This document shows, piece after piece, positions 7,076 through 10,341 of a stretch of DNA of 10,341 nucleotides (position 1 is its first letter; each line of letters begins with the position of its first letter). The translations under genes were made by a program, and so were the position numbers. The notes beneath the pieces were generated by a model. That model saw nothing but the letters and a program-made list of their open reading frames with translations, did no database searches and had not been told where the DNA came from. This DNA is from Alphaproteobacteria bacterium. Lineage in GTDB: Bacteria; Pseudomonadota; Alphaproteobacteria; JAGOMX01. The stretch is from positions 1 through 10,341 of the forward strand of contig JACVCA010000030.1 in the NCBI GenBank assembly GCA_016742295.1. Direction: 5' to 3'.

Positions 7076-7290
7076 AAGAAAAGATCCTCTTCCCCTCTCA
7101 GATAAAGCCCTGGAAGTTCTCAAATTTATCAAAGGGCCCAATATCGGTGATTTCTTTCTATATTCGGTACCCTTAGGAACTATTTTAATGTGGGTCTTTA
7201 TAAATTTTTAGCAAAGGAAGACATAAACTGAAAGAAATGCGCTTTGGCATCAGATCAACTCACTACCGAATTGCGCCTAAAAAAATAAAA
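7066..7290 (+). pseudogene. Decayed phage-type (P4-like) tyrosine recombinase fragment
   Basis: The first part reads IKRKDPLPLSDKALEVLKFI followed by KGPNIGDFFLYSV, matching the middle of P4-type integrases, which have KxxRxHxVPLSDxALExLK and then a D(F/Y)(L/V)F element. After a frameshift near 7187 the frame continues NVGLYKFLAKEDIN. After a further shift, bases 7232-7255 give MRFGIRST, the counterpart of the box II HGFRSTFRDW motif, with the histidine lost and small deletions in the FRDW part. At least two frameshifts and an internal stop (7209-7211) show this is dead. Site-specific recombinases of this type integrate genomic islands and ICEs. Together with the relaxase stub at 8275-8445 it suggests a decayed conjugative element. 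The N-terminal domain and the terminal catalytic tyrosine are not present. Confidence 0.6.
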
Positions 7291-7297
7291 TAACGGG

Positions 7298-7327
7298 CTG
7301 TTTTAAGAAGATTTTATCTTAAAGCAG
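7298..7327. repeat. 11-bp inverted repeat (hairpin) in intergenic DNA
   Basis: CTGTTTTAAGA pairs with TCTTAAAGCAG (one G-T pair) around an 8-base loop. No T-run follows on the plus strand, so it is not a classical terminator. It lies between the integrase remnant and the terminator of the F-box gene. Role unknown. Confidence 0.4.
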
Positions 7328-7370
7328 ATAACTTGACACTTCCGTTTGATCGCTCTAAAGCTCTGCTTAC

Positions 7371-7398
7371 TTAAAATAAAGGGGGCGGTTGCCCCCTT
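7371..7398 (-). terminator. Strong rho-independent terminator of the F-box gene
   Basis: The stem AAGGGGGC / GCCCCCTT (7379-7386 with 7391-7398) has a 4-base loop and eight pairs, six of them G-C. On the minus strand it is followed by TTTATTTT (reading down to about 7371). It lies about 50 bases beyond the stop of the minus-strand F-box gene and is clearly oriented for it. It is the only strong G-C terminator in the window. Confidence 0.85.
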
Positions 7399-7444
7399 GT
7401 TAATATACATCAATTATACGCTAGTTTGAACGTAGAACAAAAAT

Positions 7445-7930
7445 TTATTTATAACTTTTTGCCATGAAATATGAATCATAAACATCAGAGTCTTGTTTAA
7501 TGCTTTTATCAGCAGAGTTATAAAGCTCAACAAATTTTTGAGCATACTCTGAAGCTTTGGGTTTATTCCCCCGTTGCATATTAATGAGTTGTAATGCATG
7601 CGCAGCTTTTAGCTTGATCAACATGGGGGCAGCCTGATCATTGAGCACAAATAAAGCATTTTCTTCAAGATTATAATATTCATCCTTATCTACAGGCCAC
7701 TTAGTTGTACAAAACTGTGCTTGAAAAGTTTTTTTAACTTGTTCGTCACAGGCAAGTTGCCTAAATTGTTTAGAAACTTCCTGTATATTTACATTCGCCT
7801 TAACATCTAGCTTCTTAAAAATATCAACTAAAATTTCCTCAGGTAAAACTGAAATATCTGTAGAAAAGGAAGGAGTTGAAAGTAGGCTTAATGTAATAGC
7901 TAAAGCAGCTTTTTTATAGGTGTGTTTCAT
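7445..7930 (-). CDS. Small secreted F-box protein (putative effector)
   Basis: A 161-residue protein. Residues 1-23 are a clear signal peptide (KHTYKKAALAITLSLLSTPS, then FS, with cleavage expected near residue 23-24). Immediately after it, residues 26-66 form an F-box-like domain: SVLPEEILVDIFKKLDVKA, then the EVSKQFRQLACD part that normally closes the motif. The remaining 95 residues are helical, with a TPR-like look (LIKLKAAHALQLINMQRGNK, then ASEYAQKFVELYN), and may bind a target. GGAG at 7941-7944 lies 10 bases before the ATG, and a strong terminator follows, so this is a well-formed single-gene unit. The layout of signal peptide plus F-box matches the longer protein at 9-902. Action on the host ubiquitin system is inferred from the domain, and the export route is unknown. 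Confidence 0.82.
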   Translation of the reverse strand: MKHTYKKAALAITLSLLSTPSFSTDISVLPEEILVDIFKKLDVKANVNIQEVSKQFRQLACDEQVKKTFQAQFCTTKWPVDKDEYYNLEENALFVLNDQAAPMLIKLKAAHALQLINMQRGNKPKASEYAQKFVELYNSADKSIKQDSDVYDSYFMAKSYK

Positions 7931-8274
7931 TTTATTTATTCTCCGTTTTTATGTATCTATGCTTAGTAATAATCATGCTTATTTAAAATAGCCTAATTTT
8001 ATGAATTAATAGTTAATAAATTTTACTCAAGTCTGAATTATTCAATATGGGATTAAAATTTTTGAATAACTTTTTATATTTTTTGATTAATATTTTTTTA
8101 ATGAAATATCATTAATTTCTATCTTGAAAGAGCTATTGCTAGAGATGATATTGTCAATTTCAGAATTATTTGAAATAGGATATGGGTTGAATTATCAATA
8201 TAAAATACTAATTGGCATGCAACAATGCCCCATTTTGGGATAAAAATCGTATTGAAATTTGATTCTTTCTTAAT
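7931..8274. other. AT-rich upstream region of the F-box gene; no gene seen
   Basis: About 340 very AT-rich bases between the divergent start of the F-box gene and the relaxase stub. It must contain the F-box promoter, but TATAAT-like strings are too frequent to single one out. A small hairpin, GGCAT-GCAACA-ATGCC, lies near 8214-8229. No conserved coding sequence was found on either strand. Confidence 0.4.
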
Positions 8275-8445
8275 CTAACATATGTGTATTAATATATGTA
8301 AAAGTTGTACGGGCTTACTGCGGAAATCAAAACTCTTTTCGGTTTGTTGATCAACCAGTTTACTGCCAGACCTATAAGCTGCAGCTCCTACAGTGTTGCG
8401 ACTTGAACGAGATAAGATCTTTGCTGACATATGATAAATGGCCAT
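8275..8445 (-). pseudogene. Relaxase (MobA/TraA-type) N-terminal stub
   Basis: Starting at the ATG at 8445, the frame reads MAIYHMSAKILSRSSRNTVG, then AAAYRSGSKLVDQQTEKSFD and FRSKP. This is the distinctive start of MobA/MobL and Ti-type TraA conjugative relaxases, recalled as MAIYHLSAKxxSRSxGxSAVAAAAYRSG. Y24 corresponds to the tyrosine that nicks oriT in MobA-like enzymes. After about 44 residues the similarity stops and the frame ends at TAG 8275. The His-metal motif and the helicase part, several hundred residues more, are missing. An upstream in-frame ATG at 8460 adds five residues but is less family-like. This is a dead remnant of a mobilisable or conjugative element, in keeping with the integrase remnant at 7066-7290. 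Confidence 0.75.
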
Positions 8446-8688
8446 GGGCTTGTGTCTCATGCATTAATGCGTGGTCCATTTTACCCGTTTGACCTAAGCT
8501 GCTTGCAGCGAAGTGCTCATTGCAGTATGCAATGTATAAGCGCGCTTGTAAAGATTTTAGTTGCAGTATCTTATTGATTTTAATAGTATTATCAGATTTT
8601 ATTTACTCTATATTCGTCTTTCTCAGTCTTAAATATTTATCTGAATTCGATTTATATTTTTCAGGAAAAAGAGATCCATAAAAGGGTG

Positions 8689-8717
8689 AGGCATGAGGGA
8701 GATTATCCCTTATGCTT
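8689..8717 (+). terminator. Possible terminator hairpin upstream of hicAB
   Basis: The core stem GCATGAGGGA (8691-8700) pairs with TCCCTTATGC (8706-8715) with one G-T pair and a 5-base GATTA loop. Two more pairs extend it outward. The T-run after it is interrupted (TTTAAGTTTATAT), so termination efficiency is doubtful. No intact plus-strand gene lies just upstream. Confidence 0.3.
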
Positions 8718-8844
8718 TAAGTTTATATAAAAATTATTCTGCAAAGAACCAAGCAATATATAACTCTCTAGACTCTTTCAACAAATTGATTTCTGTTTGC
8801 CTTAAGGCAGCTTAGTTAATCAATATTCTTAACATTTAAGTTGT

Positions 8845-8858
8845 AACCATATATGGTT
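8845..8858. promoter_or_regulatory. Perfect palindrome, likely HicB operator
   Basis: AACCATATATGGTT is a perfect 14-base palindrome ending 5 bases before the hicA start codon. HicB antitoxins with a ribbon-helix-helix domain bind palindromic operators to repress their own operon; the intact HicB here has that domain. The palindrome overlaps the region where the promoter or ribosome binding site of hicA must lie. The operator role is inferred. Confidence 0.55.
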
Positions 8859-8863
8859 GTATT

Positions 8864-9108
8864 ATGACAAAACATCAAAAATTGCTCGCAAAAGCAATAA
8901 GAAATCCTGAAGGGCTATCTTTTAATGAATGTCAAACTCTTATGAACCAATGCGGCTGGAAGATGACCATCAAAAAGGCAGCCATAGTATTTGGTACTCT
9001 CCAAATGGTATGCGCCTTTTAATTCAGAACAAATAAGGCATAGCTAAGGCATATCAGGTTAAGCAATTTTTGAGTTATTACCAACAGGAGAAAGATGATG
9101 CTTCATGA
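8864..9108 (+). pseudogene. hicA: HicA mRNA-interferase toxin, inactivated by a frameshift and a nonsense codon
   Basis: From the ATG at 8864 the frame reads MTKHQKLLAKAIRNPEGLSF and continues to residue 34, matching HicA N-termini. A one-base loss near 8963-8965 shifts the frame. The matching sequence then continues in the -1 frame as DHQKGSHSIWYSPNGMRLLI, then QNK, carrying the HicA GSH motif with the catalytic histidine. An in-frame TAA at 9034-9036 replaces what is probably a lysine (AAA to TAA), and GIAKAYQVKQFLSYYQQEKD completes the family pattern to TGA at 9106-9108. The unshifted frame ends after 52 residues at 9020-9022. HicA is a small double-stranded-RNA-binding-domain-like ribonuclease that cleaves mRNA. 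Two independent lesions make it dead. Its end overlaps hicB by 11-14 bases, as in working hicAB operons. Confidence 0.85.
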
Positions 9109-9463
9109 TAAATATGACGGTTTTACTGTAACGCTTTCTCTCGATGAAGAGGATGATTGGATTGCGCATTTTGAAGAGCTACCAAATGTCTCTGCCTTTA
9201 GCAGTACGCCTGAAGATGCTTTGAAAGAGCTTGAAATTGCCTGGGAAGCTATGAAGGAAAGTTACCGTAAACATGGTGAACCTATTCCTATTTCACCTGC
9301 TAAAAAAGACTACAGTGGACATTTTAATGTCAGGGTTGATAAAAGGGTGCACTGCGCTTTAGCTGTTGAAGCAGCTCAGGTCGGGCTGAGTTTAAATGCA
9401 TTGGTTGCTCAAAAGTTAGCTCAGTCTGTAAAAGCTTCCCATCGAATTCATCATAAAACATAA
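9095..9463 (+). CDS. hicB: HicB antitoxin (intact, toxin gene broken)
   Basis: A 122-residue protein. Residues 5-65 form the HicB partial RNase-H-like fold that covers the toxin (DGFTVTLSLDEEDDWIAHFE, ELPNVSAFSSTPEDALKELE, then IAWEAMKESYRKHGEPIP). Residues 76-113 form a ribbon-helix-helix DNA-binding domain (HFNVRVDKRVHCALAVEAAQ, then VGLSLNALVAQKLAQSV). AGGAG at 9086-9090 precedes two adjacent ATGs, 9095 and 9098; the second has the better spacing (7 bases), so MLHDKYDG is the likelier start. The gene has no visible damage, although its partner hicA is dead. It may be kept as a repressor, for neutralising a HicA encoded elsewhere, or may simply not have decayed yet. The palindrome at 8845-8858 is its probable operator. 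Confidence 0.92.
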   Translation: MMLHDKYDGFTVTLSLDEEDDWIAHFEELPNVSAFSSTPEDALKELEIAWEAMKESYRKHGEPIPISPAKKDYSGHFNVRVDKRVHCALAVEAAQVGLSLNALVAQKLAQSVKASHRIHHKT

Positions 9464-9637
9464 GCTTGCTTTTTTAGTTCGACGTTATTCAGAGAGGACC
9501 CCATTATTCCCAGTAATAGAAAATAGCTTTCTATAGTCAAATGTTCACCTGTTGCTATTTTAAAATAGTACTAAACTCTTATTTAATCAACAAACTCCTC
9601 TTTTATAGAAAATTTAATTAAGCTTAATGGTTTTTTC
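9464..9637. other. Intergenic region after hicB
   Basis: AT-rich, without a gene. It contains a 14-base perfect palindrome CTATTTTAAAATAG at 9555-9568 and a T-run near 9471-9476 after hicB that lacks a good stem. The promoter of the downstream GNAT gene should lie here. Confidence 0.4.
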
Positions 9638-9668
9638 ATCATTATTATTTATTGTAAATAATAATGAT
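9638..9668 (+). promoter_or_regulatory. Perfect 14-bp hairpin abutting the ribosome binding site of the secreted GNAT gene
   Basis: ATCATTATTATTTA (9638-9651) is followed by a 3-base loop TTG and its exact reverse complement TAAATAATAATGAT (9655-9668). The AGGAG Shine-Dalgarno at 9669-9673 starts on the very next base, and the start codon is at 9679. An upstream in-frame ATG (9664) lies inside the right arm. There is no T-run, so it is not a terminator. It could be an operator or an mRNA element that controls translation or stability; role inferred. Confidence 0.6.
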
Positions 9669-9678
9669 AGGAGAAATC

Positions 9679-10226
9679 ATGAAAAATTACCTACCTTCTT
9701 TAAAACAAGTAATATTAATTACTTTATTTGCGCTAATGACGCAGTTTATTCAGCCTCTACAGATCACGGATGTTAAATCTTCCATACAAAGTAAAAGAAA
9801 AAGACAAACTCCAAAGCTTGAACAGACTCCTTCTGAGGAAGGTAGTTCTTCTAATTTACCGAACGAGGAGCCAAATAAAAAGAGTGAGGAAGAGGAAGAG
9901 CAAGAAAGCGCAGAACAACAAAAAAGATCAAAAGCAGGAAAGAAACAAGCAGCTAAAGAAGAAAAGGGAAAAGAGAAAGATAACGAGAATGAGACAGAAG
10001 AAATAGGTGCTTCTACTTCAATTACAACTCCAATTCCTGAGACGAACTTAAAAGAGCTGGAGGAGCAGGATGAACTTGCAATTAGAAGATTATTAAACGA
10101 AAATCGGGAAGATTTAAAAGAATTTTCAGGAGGGGGGGATTCCATTGCTGCCATAATAAATAATTTAACGCTTCCCTCAACAAGAACCTGGTCAATATAT
10201 GAAGACAATAACCTGATAGGAATTAT
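9679..10226 (+). pseudogene. Secreted GNAT protein, N-terminal half, cut off by IS3 copy 2
   Basis: The likely start is the ATG at 9679, five bases after AGGAG at 9669-9673, rather than the in-frame ATG at 9664. Residues 1-25 are a signal peptide (KNYLPSLKQVILITLFALMT). Residues 32-115 or so are low-complexity and highly charged (K, E and Q runs such as NKKSEEEEEQESAEQQKRSK), probably disordered or coiled coil. The first part of a GNAT fold follows: EEQDELAIRRLLNENREDLK, then STRTWSIYEDNNLIG. The frame then meets the IS terminal repeat and stops at a TAA inside it (10240-10242). The missing remainder, with the acetyl-CoA-binding motif, is at 944-1300 on the opposite strand. The rejoined gene would encode 299 residues. 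Opposite-strand open frames here are a by-product of the repetitive codons. Confidence 0.82.
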
Positions 10227-10341
10227 GAAGTGGTCCCTATAATTAGGACAGTTTAGCAGCTATATTAAGGATAAATTCATTACACGATTAAGCTGCTAAT
10301 TTTTGAGTTTTTATAACTTCATTTCCAGCATTAAAAACCCC
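10227..10341 (-). mobile_element. IS3-family insertion sequence, copy 2 (right end only, inverted relative to copy 1)
   Basis: These 115 bases are the reverse complement of 2484-2598 in copy 1, with 112 of 115 positions identical (differences correspond to copy 1 positions 2485, 2491 and 2591). The terminal repeat begins at 10227 with GAAGTGG. The rest of the element lies outside the window. The differences show that the copies did not arise by a very recent duplication. Confidence 0.93.
10288..10341 (-). CDS. IS3-family transposase OrfB, last 17 codons (partial)
   Basis: The 3' end of orfB of IS copy 2, running off the window: GVFNAGNEVIKTQKLAA then TAA at 10288-10290. Copy 1 has EVYNAGNEVIKTQKLAA. 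Two changes (E to G and Y to F) fall in the conserved PEEVYN tail, so whether this copy is functional cannot be judged from here. Confidence 0.9.
   Translation of the reverse strand, partial: GVFNAGNEVIKTQKLAA

Larger units (their letters stand above)
8461..8863. other. Intergenic region between relaxase stub and hicAB
   Basis: About 400 bases with no gene I can defend. On the minus strand, immediately upstream of the relaxase stub, an open frame without a start reads LQARLYIAYCNEHFAASSLG, then QTGKMDHALM. It runs into the stub in another frame and may be the tail of an overlapping upstream transfer gene, but I do not recognise it. At 8689-8717 there is a 12-bp hairpin (core GCATGAGGGA / TCCCTTATGC) followed by TTTAAGTTT, a possible weak plus-strand terminator. 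Confidence 0.4.

Noticed and set aside
7414..7599. Minus-strand frame overlapping the end of the F-box gene
   Set aside because: An out-of-frame reading of the F-box gene that runs towards the terminator; no family resemblance or ribosome binding site.
8845..9668. Several short A/T palindromes as a possible CRISPR or iteron array
   Set aside because: The palindromes (8845, 9555, 9638) differ in sequence and spacing; there is no repeated unit.
9770..10006. Lysine/arginine-rich + strand frame inside the GNAT N-half
   Set aside because: Frame-shifted reading of the low-complexity linker; no ribosome binding site and no domain.
9750..10208. Serine/phenylalanine-rich open frame on the - strand
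   Set aside because: It arises from the K/E-rich repetitive codons of the secreted GNAT gene on the + strand; the serine runs are GAA/GAG read backwards.

Overview
This AT-rich window looks like part of the chromosome of an intracellular, host-associated alphaproteobacterium, most likely from the Holosporales / 'Candidatus Paracaedibacter'-type lineages. That assignment is inference from three things: an alphaproteobacterial-style ftsK-lolA pair, two secreted proteins with eukaryote-like F-box domains (one also with leucine-rich repeats), and heavy IS and conjugative-element debris. No rRNA, tRNA or CRISPR array was found.

Layout. 9-902: secreted F-box/LRR protein (+). 944-1300: C-terminal half of a GNAT acetyltransferase (-), cut at its 5' side by an insertion sequence. 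1301-2598: a complete IS3-family element with orfA and orfB (+). 2599-2769: the 5' end of a different element, an ISNCY-type transposase (-), cut by the same IS. 2770-3028: ftsK upstream region. 3029-6008: housekeeping pair ftsK-lolA (+), one base apart. 6154-6720: two poorly understood small reading frames (-). 7029-7290: a decayed tyrosine-recombinase remnant, fused to an echo of the ftsK Walker A region. 7371-7930: a small secreted F-box protein (-) with its own terminator. 8275-8445: the N-terminal stub of a MobA/TraA-type relaxase (-). 8845-9463: a hicAB toxin-antitoxin locus with a palindromic operator, a doubly broken toxin gene and an intact antitoxin. 9638-10226: the N-terminal half of a secreted GNAT protein (+) behind a perfect hairpin. 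10227-10341: the end of a second, inverted copy of the same IS3 element, running off the window.

The main observation is that the two GNAT fragments, about 9 kb apart and on opposite strands, are the two halves of one gene. Joining them at the IS edges and removing one copy of an apparent 3-bp target duplication (TTA) restores one uninterrupted frame of 299 codons. The fold-defining motifs then fall in the right order. The two IS copies are in inverted orientation, so one recombination between them would invert everything from ftsK to hicB and reunite the halves around a single IS. The left IS copy also has non-matching flanks (GNAT on one side, ISNCY transposase on the other), as this model requires. 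The model predicts that the missing 3' part of the ISNCY transposase lies just beyond the right edge of the window.

Taken together, this is a core cell-envelope/division operon set within an accessory region of secreted effector-like genes and a decaying integrative conjugative element, rearranged by IS copies.
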